Shown here: piece by piece, positions 6,427 to 15,318 of the stretch
Layout of the letters: every line of letters begins with the position of its first letter
Position numbering within the stretch: the stretch's first letter is position 1
IMG/VR virus record: IMGVR_UViG_3300005663_000956
Location: 1 to 27,228 of that record
From: a virus
Reading direction: 5' to 3' (one strand)
DNA length: 27,228 bases
Position numbers and translations under genes: made by a program
The notes under the pieces: model-generated
Seen by the model: only the letters and a program-made list of their open reading frames with translations
Databases searched by the model: none
What the model was told of the DNA's origin: nothing

Positions 6427-9400
6427 CGGCCACCCGCTACAGCCAGTTCCCTTGCCCTCTGTATCTGCTGCCTTCTGTTTACGGGGCTGACGGGGTTCTT
6501 ATAATAGCCCCACTCCACCAGCAGTCGGTCAACCTCGGCATCTCGCATTCGGATAAGTTTGCGGTTTTGCTGCATCCTCTTGACATAAGGCCCCAGCCTA
6601 TATTGGGTTGCAAGCCTCTTGGCAGTTATTGTGTCTCCATCGTTCTCGGCTATAGTCACCTGATTCAGCCAATATTCAAAGTTTATGCCAGTCTGCTTCG
6701 CCAACTTATCCCGTAAAGCCTGGTCGGGATCCCAGTAACGCTCCTCAATTACCCTCTTATCAAGACGAAACTGCCGTGCCTTCGGCGTGTCGTTGGCCCC
6801 GATTTCGTTCTCAATATACTTTACCTGAGCTGGCGTGAGCTTGCTCATATAATCTTCCAAGAATCTGTCCACTTTGGCTGAGTCAAAGCTCTCAGGGGTC
6901 ATCTTCCCTGTGGCTTCATCCAGCCTGTCATAGTAGCCAAAAAGGGCTTTCTCATTCTCATTCTTGGGCTTCCTCTTGGGGAACTCCCCGAACCACCGCT
7001 GGTATGCCTCAGACTCAATCATGGCTTCACGTTGTATCCCGTAGTGGGCATCCCTCCATTGCTTCTTTGAAAATGGCCGTGGGTTGCCGTTATCATCCAG
7101 CATGGGCGAGCCATCGGGATTGACCATCTGCCCTGCATCCACCCATCGGTCAATACCCAGGTGGCGGTCAAAGCGGTCTTGGCGTGCTTCTCTACCTATC
7201 TGCCCTTGTGTTTGTCCAGCAGCGGCAAAGAAACTCCTGGCTTCTGGCAATAGTTCAAGCTGACGTCTTTCGGGTCGTGTCAACCCATCCCAAGTCCCAT
7301 CCCACGGTTCTTTGCCCTCAGCCAACCGCTTCTCATTTATACCCTCTTTTTCCCCCAATCTCACAATAAAGTCACGGGTTCTCTCGGCCCTCAGATTGAC
7401 TCCTGTAGCCTGCACAGCCAAGCCCATCAACCCCAAGCGGGTTTCTTCTGGCGGTATAGCCTCTTCTGCCCCAGGAATAAGTTGCCTGGCAGCCTCAGTA
7501 GCTATGCCCCCTATACCGATAGGGGCAAACAGGTCTCGTGCCAACTGTGCCGTCCTGGATACCACACCCCCAGGTCCGACCTTATCAATGGGCAGGTCAA
7601 AGAAGTTAGTGCCGTTTTTCTGGTTAAGTATCGCCCTTAAAGGCACGCTTTCCCTAGACTCCACGAAGTTCTGGGGGTTAAGCACTCTCAGGGCCGTGTC
7701 CATCTGTCCCGCCAAATCCAGCGTCACCTCTGCCCCTTCTTTGCCCTTAATCGGTATGGTGGGGGCAGCAAAGCGGGTATTGTAACTAAATGGCAACGGC
7801 CCCCAATTATCCTTAGCTATGGGAATAAACCGCTCTGCTGGCAGATGTTCACCTGTTGACGCATAGTGGATAACCTCAGCAGTCGAGACAAGGAATAGGT
7901 ATGTTCCTATCCAATGTCTGCGCCAGTATGCCGCCTGTGGCCCCTTGATAGCCCCTGCCGCCTGTCGCAGCAAACCCTCCGATTCGTTGACTGAGAAGAA
8001 TACCCGCCGCAAGGTCTCACGCAGGACACGGTTCTGTATGACGCTCTGGGAAGCGGGTATCGTGGAGTATTTTACATTGGCTATCTTGGCTATCATACCA
8101 TTCAGTTGGGCATCGTTGAGGCGGGGATAGAGTCTGGCTGCCACAGGTGCAATATTGCGTTGTATATCTGTGATAATGGCAGCCCGATAGACACCCTCAA
8201 AAAGCCCTCGGCGCATAGCCAGTTCTGCTTCTTTGACAGCCCCAAACGCCTTCTTAATTGCTCCTGTATCCTTAGCCATTTGCAGGATTTCATCACCCGC
8301 AGCAGCACCTTTAAACATAGTTACATCTGTGGTAGACAGGCCAGCTTTGCTTATGCCGTTCAAATTCACCCCTGGCCGTCCCTGGATAAGTGGCTCGGTG
8401 CTGTCAAGTTGCTTCGCCAGGTTCAATCGGGTAGTAGGACTAAAGTTGGACTTGAGGATTTGCCCTGCGCTTTTGGGGTAAAGGGCTAGAGCCTTCACCG
8501 CTTGTAACGGCTTCCCTGCCTGAAGGGAGTCGACCATCATAGACCAGGCTCCCGCACCACTACGGTTAAGGAAGTCCATCTGCTGAAAGAACGAGCCAAA
8601 TAGCTTTGCCCGTTTCGGCACAAAGGTCAGCCAGTCTATAATCGCCAATGGATCAAAGGACTTTCCGCCGATACCTATTCTGCCCAGATTGGGGCGTTTG
8701 CCATGCATATTCTCCAGCATGTTGGCCACTGAATCAGTGGTTATCCACCGCCTGGTAAACATGGACTGGGGATTGCCCTGAGCGTCTAAAGTAGAAAAAG
8801 GTTTGCCTTCAAAGGCAGGGCCAACCTCCGGCACTCGCCAACCGGCAGGGATAGGCCCACCTTCGTGGGGCTTTATCAGGTCATCCCCCATACCCTTCAG
8901 GTGTTCCACCAACTCCATCTGCTCCCTGTATTTGACTCCCTGCATACGAGAGATAGCCCACTGCTGATAGGGGTTAAAGGACAGTGGTTCAAACCCCAGA
9001 TCTCTCATTTCCTGATATGTAGCGTCAACACGAGGTTTCTTGAAGGCGGGGGTTCTGACCAACGGCCTACCTTGAGTCACCCCAGTAGGAAACATGTCTT
9101 TAGGAGGTTTCCAACCTCGATAGAAGTAATCCGCTACCGTAGCCATCTCTGGGTCAAAGTCCAACCTCGCTACCGTCTCCCAATCGGTAAGTTCCCGTAG
9201 TTCCTTGTAAATGTCATCCATGCCCTGTGGTATTTTAACTTCGCCAGAAGCCACCTTGCTAGGGTTATGCAGGGCATTATAGAGTTCATCTAGTTTCGGT
9301 ATATCCTGCTCTCTGGCAACTGTCTGGCCCTGCTTTGTAGTCCCTATCCCCGTTGCCTTCAGTTTATCCCCACCTGTTCGGACAGTGATATTGACTACCC

Positions 9401-11612
9401 TTTGGGCATCACTAATTGCACCCTCATGGAGTCTTAGAAGGGTCTGGTCAGGGCGTTCTTTCCCTACGGCCTTTTCAGAGATTTCGTGGAGTATATCAGA
9501 AGGCTCTTTGGCGGGTTGGGTTGGTTTTGCCCCCACTCTGGGGGGCTTACGGGGTGGTTGACCACCCGCATCAGGTGCAGCCGTTTCAACATGGGCAACC
9601 TTAGCCTCTGCCGGTGCTACACTGGTAGGTTGCTCTACGGCCTTCTGCTGGACTGCCCGAACACGCTGAGTGGTCTGCTGCGGGGCTGTAACGGGTTGTG
9701 CCTTCGTAATCGCCGCAGGAGCCGCAACAGGGGGCTTGACCGCTTGGGCTGGGGGTATCGCTGCCGCCGCAGGGGGCAGGGCTTCTGTCCCTAGCGGGGC
9801 AACTATGTCCTCTGTAATTGACTTCTGTTTGACAATACTTATGTTGTCAGTGTCAAACACTATGAACTGTCGTTGTTTGCCTAAAAGTTCACCCGAATCC
9901 GCCATTGTCCTCACTACTATACCGTCATACCCCATACCCTTCAGGGTTTCAGGAGCAGAGGTAAAACGGGTTCGCAGACCTTCCTGCTTAAAACTTTGCC
10001 ATTTAGAGAACAACTCGGACGACCTATCTTTCCACATCTGCTGAATTACTGCATCGTCGGTCACGCCATGGGCTTTTGCAAACGAGGAGAAGTTTCCGGG
10101 GTTGTATCCCTTCGGTTTCTGCTTGGCCAAGAACTGCACAACTGAGAACTTATCCTCGGACTCGTTGAACACCTTAGCAAAGCCAGGAAAAGCCGTATCC
10201 AGTTTGGCAACTACATCGGGTGAAAGAGTATCAAGGTTGAGAGGGTTTCGCAAGTTCAAGCGGGCCGTGTATAAGGTAGGATTGCGGCTCTTAGAAAAGG
10301 CGCCAAATTTAGAGAATCCGAAAGCAGCCACAGTCGCTATATCTGGATTTTCAGTGAAAAAGGTTCCGAGCCTGGCCGTAGAAGCGCCAGTGCTCCCAGC
10401 TAAGTCCTCAGGACTGGTTAAAAACTGCTTGATGTCTGCCGTGCCGCTCCCGTGGTAGACAACATCTGGCACAGCGGCAGGCCCAACCCCTACCGCTTCG
10501 GGGGCTGCCTGTTTAGGCCGAATGGCCTTTACTTTACCTAGAAATTCATCCCATAGGACTTGTTTTGCAGCCTTAGCTTGAGCGGTAGTTGCAAAATCTT
10601 CAGGGCTAAAAGTTCTTAGATTTTTATATTTCAGAAGGGATTCCCAAGCCGCAGTAGTATCTAACCCTTTTAACTCAAGTTTTTCAAACTCTTGGGCAAT
10701 AAGCTCGTGAGGCCCCCCTCTGACATTCCTAATCCTGTTTATCTTATCGTGAGCGTTCTGTAAAAGGGGCTTGATTTCAACTACTTCACGGCGTATGGCA
10801 GCTACTTCCCCCGCCCTTGCCACGCCCGCAGGGGGGACAGGCTCAACGCCCGCTCGGGGGACACGAATGCCGCCCATTTCCAAATCGGGAATTGCTTTAT
10901 ATTTCCCAGCTAGTGCCTTCCTGACCCCTTCCAAAACTTTTAAGTTTTCTTTACCCAGGCCAGCTAATTTCACTGGTAGTCTAGGCCAACCTATAGCCGG
11001 AAGAAGTATTAGAGGGTCAAAAAACTCCTCGCTAATATCCCTCTCCCATTCAGGCACGGCTTCCCTATATGCTGGCACAAGGGACTCAAGGTCGCCTTTT
11101 CGTAGCGCCTCCCTGATGTCAATACCTTCTTTCAAAGACCATGCCACAGCCGTCAAAGGTTCAAGGATATTGGCCTTTCGCCACGCAAATCCCTTTTGAA
11201 ACCCCGCCTCTGCCTTTTTCAATGCTGGCTTGTAGGGGATTACATCTTCAATGGGCTTTTGTAGAAATTCCCCGGCAGTTTCAAATGGAGACGGCCTATC
11301 CAAGAAGCTCCTTACCGCTCCTGTGCCACGCTCCAAGAGTGAAGGCCCAGGCGTCACTTCCCCTTCCTCGAACTGCTCGCCTCTAGTGGCAAACGGGGCC
11401 ACGGGCTGTCTGCCCACTGTCGGCTGCTGCCCTCCCCTGAACGCTGCTATGCCCGTAGGGGTGAATGGCGGCTCCACAGGTGGCTGTGGTGGCTCTACAG
11501 GGGGTTCCCCACCTCCACCGCCATTCCCAGCATCCAGCATGGCCTTTAGCAGATTCAGCCGTTCTCGTTGCTTATGGCCGGGTGGAGCGAAACCCCAAAA
11601 CTTTACTGCCAA
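6423..11612 (-). CDS. Giant polyvalent virion protein with ADP-ribosyltransferase-like domain
   Basis: The 1729-residue protein lies between head genes and capsid genes. Residues 33-52 are Gly/Pro-rich (a repeat of EPPxPPVEPP type) and linker regions rich in Ala, Pro and Gln occur around 255-270 and 610-690. Residues about 385-596 resemble ART-PolyVal domains: VVYHGSG (H387), LGTFFTENPDIATVAAF, YTARLNLRNPLNL, then GYDGIVV and QFIVFDTDNISIVK. Such domains occur in large phage and plasmid proteins thought to travel with the DNA and modify host targets. The remaining 1000 residues are mostly helical with some hydrophobic stretches (HWIGTYLFLVSTAEVI) and lack a domain I can name. The start is a TTG at 11612, one base after the stop of the 31-residue peptide; the next ATG is residue 25. 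An ejected internal head protein is the most likely role. Confidence 0.8.
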   Translation of the reverse strand: MAVKFWGFAPPGHKQRERLNLLKAMLDAGNGGGGGEPPVEPPQPPVEPPFTPTGIAAFRGGQQPTVGRQPVAPFATRGEQFEEGEVTPGPSLLERGTGAVRSFLDRPSPFETAGEFLQKPIEDVIPYKPALKKAEAGFQKGFAWRKANILEPLTAVAWSLKEGIDIREALRKGDLESLVPAYREAVPEWERDISEEFFDPLILLPAIGWPRLPVKLAGLGKENLKVLEGVRKALAGKYKAIPDLEMGGIRVPRAGVEPVPPAGVARAGEVAAIRREVVEIKPLLQNAHDKINRIRNVRGGPHELIAQEFEKLELKGLDTTAAWESLLKYKNLRTFSPEDFATTAQAKAAKQVLWDEFLGKVKAIRPKQAAPEAVGVGPAAVPDVVYHGSGTADIKQFLTSPEDLAGSTGASTARLGTFFTENPDIATVAAFGFSKFGAFSKSRNPTLYTARLNLRNPLNLDTLSPDVVAKLDTAFPGFAKVFNESEDKFSVVQFLAKQKPKGYNPGNFSSFAKAHGVTDDAVIQQMWKDRSSELFSKWQSFKQEGLRTRFTSAPETLKGMGYDGIVVRTMADSGELLGKQRQFIVFDTDNISIVKQKSITEDIVAPLGTEALPPAAAAIPPAQAVKPPVAAPAAITKAQPVTAPQQTTQRVRAVQQKAVEQPTSVAPAEAKVAHVETAAPDAGGQPPRKPPRVGAKPTQPAKEPSDILHEISEKAVGKERPDQTLLRLHEGAISDAQRVVNITVRTGGDKLKATGIGTTKQGQTVAREQDIPKLDELYNALHNPSKVASGEVKIPQGMDDIYKELRELTDWETVARLDFDPEMATVADYFYRGWKPPKDMFPTGVTQGRPLVRTPAFKKPRVDATYQEMRDLGFEPLSFNPYQQWAISRMQGVKYREQMELVEHLKGMGDDLIKPHEGGPIPAGWRVPEVGPAFEGKPFSTLDAQGNPQSMFTRRWITTDSVANMLENMHGKRPNLGRIGIGGKSFDPLAIIDWLTFVPKRAKLFGSFFQQMDFLNRSGAGAWSMMVDSLQAGKPLQAVKALALYPKSAGQILKSNFSPTTRLNLAKQLDSTEPLIQGRPGVNLNGISKAGLSTTDVTMFKGAAAGDEILQMAKDTGAIKKAFGAVKEAELAMRRGLFEGVYRAAIITDIQRNIAPVAARLYPRLNDAQLNGMIAKIANVKYSTIPASQSVIQNRVLRETLRRVFFSVNESEGLLRQAAGAIKGPQAAYWRRHWIGTYLFLVSTAEVIHYASTGEHLPAERFIPIAKDNWGPLPFSYNTRFAAPTIPIKGKEGAEVTLDLAGQMDTALRVLNPQNFVESRESVPLRAILNQKNGTNFFDLPIDKVGPGGVVSRTAQLARDLFAPIGIGGIATEAARQLIPGAEEAIPPEETRLGLMGLAVQATGVNLRAERTRDFIVRLGEKEGINEKRLAEGKEPWDGTWDGLTRPERRQLELLPEARSFFAAAGQTQGQIGREARQDRFDRHLGIDRWVDAGQMVNPDGSPMLDDNGNPRPFSKKQWRDAHYGIQREAMIESEAYQRWFGEFPKRKPKNENEKALFGYYDRLDEATGKMTPESFDSAKVDRFLEDYMSKLTPAQVKYIENEIGANDTPKARQFRLDKRVIEERYWDPDQALRDKLAKQTGINFEYWLNQVTIAENDGDTITAKRLATQYRLGPYVKRMQQNRKLIRMRDAEVDRLLVEWGYYKNPVSPVNRRQQIQRARELAVAGGR

Positions 11613-11613
11613 C

Positions 11614-11709
11614 TTACTTACCCTTACCTTCTTGCCGTTGCTTCAGTTCGGCCTTGCGTTGCGCCTTGTTACGCTTCCCCTGTTGTTTCTTTTTCTTATT
11701 CGCTCCCAT
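11614..11709 (-). CDS. 31-residue lysine-rich peptide
   Basis: This short ORF opens with ATG at 11709, three bases after the stop of the coiled-coil gene and with AGAGG just upstream. It ends TAA at 11614, one base before the TTG of the giant protein. The peptide begins MGANKKKKQQGKRNKAQ and is more than a third Lys and Arg. Tight fit between two genes and codon-like content support it. A DNA- or RNA-binding role is only suggested by charge. Confidence 0.6.
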   Translation of the reverse strand: MGANKKKKQQGKRNKAQRKAELKQRQEGKGK

Positions 11710-11712
11710 GGC

Positions 11713-13290
11713 TTACCTCTGAAAGAAGGGTCTGCGTCTGCGCTCTTTAGCTATCACTTGGGCATATCCAGGTGTTCTCTGAAATGCTGCGGCTGCGCCT
11801 AGCCCCCGTTGCAAACTCTCCTCTTCCTCAATTCTTGTCAGTTGCTGCCTCAGCCCCGACACGTCCTGGCCCTTCTTAAAAGCAAAGGCTATTCGTGACC
11901 GTTGCGTAGCCACTTGGTCGCCACCAAAGGACATTGGCCTACGGAGGTTGAGGGTGGCTGATGGTAGTCTTAATGCTTCCTCAACATCACCTGACACACC
12001 TGGCACAGTTGACTTGAACCCAGCCCTTATAGCTTGGGCAAATTCAGGTTCTCTCCTCGGCGTGCCTGGAAGCCCTGGGGTGCCCACAGCGCCTGCCTGT
12101 AGTCTCACTCCTGCCAGGTTCGCCAACGGGCTACCTGGCAATGGCCTTTCTGGAATCTGGACAGATGGCACTCCAATATCAAGTTGTCCTGTGCGTTCAA
12201 GGCGGTTTATCTCCTCTTGAGGCACACCCATATTAGCCAGGATTTCCTTTGGCTGGAATCCCGCCCTTCTCAACTCATTAAAGACAGTCAGTCTGCCACC
12301 AAGCGATTGATAAAGAGGTTGGTCTCCTGACTCTCTGCCTGATGGGGTGGCGGTGAATGGATCGCCGGTCACAGTCCTGCCACCCTGTATCATGTCACGG
12401 ACTGTCCTCAGCCGTTCCTCGGTCTGTATTTTCTCCTTCGTCTCATTCAGTTTCCGCTCTGCCAGGTCAAGCGCCCTATCCCCTTGAGCCAACTCCCTCG
12501 ATGTCTTAGCTGCACTCAGTCCGAACACCTTTTCCCGATAGGCCCTGTCCGCCTCTTTGTCGCCAGTGGCCCGTGAGAACACCCGTTCCCACTGGTCGGC
12601 TTGTGTAGCATCCAAACCCGTCAATCTATCCAGGCTGACCCGCCACTTCTCATCTGCCGAGTCCAGTTCCCGACTCCTAATGTCAATGGTGGCTTTGGCA
12701 GTCTCCATGTTGGCCTTGATTTGGGCTATTTGGGTTTGGAGTAGAGTTTTTCTTTCGGGGTTTATCTCCTTCTCAAATTTTATCTGTAGGTCTAGTAGTT
12801 CCTTCTGGCTTGCCCGATACTCGCTGGTGCTCTTGTTGACTTCCCTCTGGAGGGCATTGCGTTCCTTCTGGATAGTGGAAGCATCCGCTTGTGCGGCGGT
12901 GAGGACATCGGGGATACCAGGGAGGACATACGAGGGTTGGGGTGTCCCTTGCTCGTCAACATCGACAAAGTTCCCCTGGCCGTCAATGCGGAACATGGCA
13001 TTGACAACTTTACCTGTTTCGGGGTCTTTCCAGGGGAGTGTTTCTCGACTAACTTTCCCTGGCTGAACCTTTATAAGTTCCCACGAGAATACATCACCGT
13101 TCCAATCCCACTCCTGGCCTTCAGGTGGTGGAAAAGGGGGAACCTTTGTGGGATCGTGAAGACGGGGGTCTCTAGCGTCTATCGGGTCGCCATCATCTTC
13201 TCCCCCAATGCCCAAAGTGGTCGGTGGGTTATCTATAGGGTCACGAAACAGGTAACTGCTGGCTCTAAATCCTTCTCTTGTGGGACTCAC
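11713..13290 (-). CDS. Coiled-coil structural protein
   Basis: The 525-residue protein starts at GTG (13290) with AAAGGAGGG ten bases upstream, inside the end of the preceding gene (26-base overlap). The N-terminus is acidic and proline-rich (DDGDPIDARDPR, PPFPPPEGQEWDW). Residues about 130-310 form long charged helices (QKERNALQREVNKSTSEYRA, LLDLQIKFEKEINPE) predicted as coiled coil. A Pro/Gly-rich region follows and the C-terminus is strongly basic (KERRRRPFFQR). It sits between portal-type and ejected-type genes, so it is probably a head-internal or portal-associated protein. I do not recognise a named family. Confidence 0.7.
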   Translation of the reverse strand: MSPTREGFRASSYLFRDPIDNPPTTLGIGGEDDGDPIDARDPRLHDPTKVPPFPPPEGQEWDWNGDVFSWELIKVQPGKVSRETLPWKDPETGKVVNAMFRIDGQGNFVDVDEQGTPQPSYVLPGIPDVLTAAQADASTIQKERNALQREVNKSTSEYRASQKELLDLQIKFEKEINPERKTLLQTQIAQIKANMETAKATIDIRSRELDSADEKWRVSLDRLTGLDATQADQWERVFSRATGDKEADRAYREKVFGLSAAKTSRELAQGDRALDLAERKLNETKEKIQTEERLRTVRDMIQGGRTVTGDPFTATPSGRESGDQPLYQSLGGRLTVFNELRRAGFQPKEILANMGVPQEEINRLERTGQLDIGVPSVQIPERPLPGSPLANLAGVRLQAGAVGTPGLPGTPRREPEFAQAIRAGFKSTVPGVSGDVEEALRLPSATLNLRRPMSFGGDQVATQRSRIAFAFKKGQDVSGLRQQLTRIEEEESLQRGLGAAAAFQRTPGYAQVIAKERRRRPFFQR

Positions 13291-13528
13291 TGATGTTCTC
13301 CCTCCTTTCCATCTCCCTCTGGAAGTCTGCCGTTTCCTCCACGCCCTGCTCGCCCGTCAACTTTGCCCAGAGTTCTGGTGTCATGTCTTTATATGCCATC
13401 ATCTGCTCCTGGGGCGACTTCTTCTCTTTTATCGGCCCCAGGAACTCGGCCATAGACTTGCCCTGCTCCCTCACTCTGTCTTTTATCCCGTCTATCAGGA
13501 ATCGGAGAACTCCTTTATCCTCGGCCAT
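13265..13528 (-). CDS. Small charged protein downstream of portal
   Basis: The 87-residue, highly charged protein starts at an ATG sharing one base with the portal stop (TGATG), so it is probably translated by re-initiation. The sequence is mostly helical (MAEDKGVLRFLIDGIKDRVR, then a Met/Gln/Glu stretch) with no Cys. Family not recognised. Its place between portal and coiled-coil protein suggests a head or connector accessory. Confidence 0.7.
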   Translation of the reverse strand: MAEDKGVLRFLIDGIKDRVREQGKSMAEFLGPIKEKKSPQEQMMAYKDMTPELWAKLTGEQGVEETADFQREMERRENISESHKRRI

Positions 13529-15318
13529 CAGCCACCCCCTAGAGAAGCCACGGCTTCTCTAGCAGCATTAAAATCTTCCTGAGACTGTGGCTCGGGTATA
13601 GGTGGAGGGCCTGCTACGCCTGCCTCGCCCCTGGTGGGGCTACCGCCCACCACCCGTCCGCCGCTCCTTGTGGCCTTTCCCTCAACCGCTTCTCTCCGTT
13701 TCGCCTCAGCCTCCAACTCTGCTACCTCTTTCTCCAACCCCAACTCTTGCACAACCTGCTTCTCCACCAGTTGCCATACGAGGGAACCTGGGGTGTCGCG
13801 CATAAGTTCATACATACGGTCAAGGTCAAGTTGTCTATTGAACTCGGTAGCGTTTTCCTCACCCAGGAAGTCCTCTACGGCTCTGTCTCTGGGGTAGTCC
13901 AGCTTAAGGTCTTTATACATTAGCATCCGCCTGGTCTGTTCCTCCGGGTTGCCAGGTTTGATGTCCACCTCTATCCTGTAATACCCCTCTATGTCCTCTT
14001 TAGCTATGGACTTCTCGTTTATCTTCACTGGCACGCCCATATTCTCCACAATCTTCAGTGTCGTGGATAGGGCGTTCGCTATCACATGCTTCAGGGTTAT
14101 CTTCAATGGCTCCCACTTCTGCAACCCCAGCCCCACTCTCTGGCTCTGGCCTACGGCAGTCTCACCAGCTTGCCCTTTGCCCCGCAGCAGCATGGGATCG
14201 AACTCCTCCATCAACCTTTCGTTCAACTCTATCTGTTGAACTAACGATGACGGTATCGAAGGTGGAGGCTGTATCTTCAGCTCTTTTACCCCTTTCACCT
14301 CGGTATAGACATGCCCTGGGGCTATTGTCAAATCAGCATCGCTTAACGGGTAGGATGCATCAGACACTATCCAACTTGTTATCGGCGCTGCCCAATAGTT
14401 GGTGATGGTGTCTATCTTGCTCCTGTCCCGTGAGTCCTGCACGATGACATCACCCATTGGTCTCAGGAAGCCGAATATCAACTTGGTCAGATCTCCGTCA
14501 TACGGCCATATCCCCAACGGGCTGAAGCCCCGTATATAGGGGACTACTCCTGCGGGGTTATTAGCCGCTTCTTCGCCGCCTAGGGGTATGGCGTGCCATG
14601 ATGTTCCTGTTACACCCCCTTGCCCTGCAAAATAGCCTCTAGTGGTAGGTGTCCACCACTCGACCAGGAATACATCTCTGTGCGAGTCAATGCCTTTAGG
14701 CATGGAGGTTTTGCCTTTGTTCCATTGCTTCATCAGTCGCTCGACATGCTCGTAGGTGTGAACTTTCTCCTCGAAGAGCAATAGTGGCCTTGAGTAGGAG
14801 TCCATATCAAGTGTTGCATACACCATCCGGCTATCGGGGACACTCCACTTGAAGGGTATGCCGTCATATTCGTCCGGGTTCTTGACATAGTTCCAGTCTG
14901 CATCAACCTTTAGGTAGACCTCACCCCTCAATGGGTTCTGCAATGCCGCCATACGCAGGTAATAGGGCTGTAGCATGGCCTGCCAGTCCAACAACGCCTG
15001 ACACCATGTCTCTTTGAGGTTGGCCTGGTCTTTTGCCTTCTGCGTCTCCTCGCCACTGGGTTTTGCCTTCGGGGGTATATGGCACACGACTTTATCCATC
15101 GAAAGCCAATCAGCGGGGCCGTCTACAATCCGCCTGCCCCTGGGGGGTTTCACTTTGTGAGTGATATAGGGGTGACTCGCATCTTCATTGGGGAACGGGT
15201 TGAAAGTTTGCAGATAGTAGGTCTCTTCGGTATCCTGCAACTTCCTCAGCCCGGAGTATTTCTCATTCTTCTGGTATAGATACGCTGCTATAGCTTCCTT
15301 TACACTCATGTTTGCCAT
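13528..15318 (-). CDS. Portal protein
   Basis: The 596-residue protein follows the large terminase directly (stop TAA, then ATG). Portals form a dodecameric ring at one capsid vertex through which DNA is packed and released, and the length fits the usual 450-750 range. Visible features are a helical N-terminal stem region and mixed alpha/beta body (GEVYLKVDADWNYV, FKWSVPDSRMVYATLDMDS). A Gly/Gln-rich segment (RGKGQAGETAVGQSQRVGLG) before a helix at about 385-430 resembles the tunnel-loop and wing region of podovirus-like portals. The charged C-terminus (LEKEVAELEAEAKRRE) is probably the crown or barrel helix, followed by a Pro/Gly-rich tail. Assignment is by position and overall pattern, without a decisive motif. 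Confidence 0.78.
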   Translation of the reverse strand: MANMSVKEAIAAYLYQKNEKYSGLRKLQDTEETYYLQTFNPFPNEDASHPYITHKVKPPRGRRIVDGPADWLSMDKVVCHIPPKAKPSGEETQKAKDQANLKETWCQALLDWQAMLQPYYLRMAALQNPLRGEVYLKVDADWNYVKNPDEYDGIPFKWSVPDSRMVYATLDMDSYSRPLLLFEEKVHTYEHVERLMKQWNKGKTSMPKGIDSHRDVFLVEWWTPTTRGYFAGQGGVTGTSWHAIPLGGEEAANNPAGVVPYIRGFSPLGIWPYDGDLTKLIFGFLRPMGDVIVQDSRDRSKIDTITNYWAAPITSWIVSDASYPLSDADLTIAPGHVYTEVKGVKELKIQPPPSIPSSLVQQIELNERLMEEFDPMLLRGKGQAGETAVGQSQRVGLGLQKWEPLKITLKHVIANALSTTLKIVENMGVPVKINEKSIAKEDIEGYYRIEVDIKPGNPEEQTRRMLMYKDLKLDYPRDRAVEDFLGEENATEFNRQLDLDRMYELMRDTPGSLVWQLVEKQVVQELGLEKEVAELEAEAKRREAVEGKATRSGGRVVGGSPTRGEAGVAGPPPIPEPQSQEDFNAAREAVASLGGG

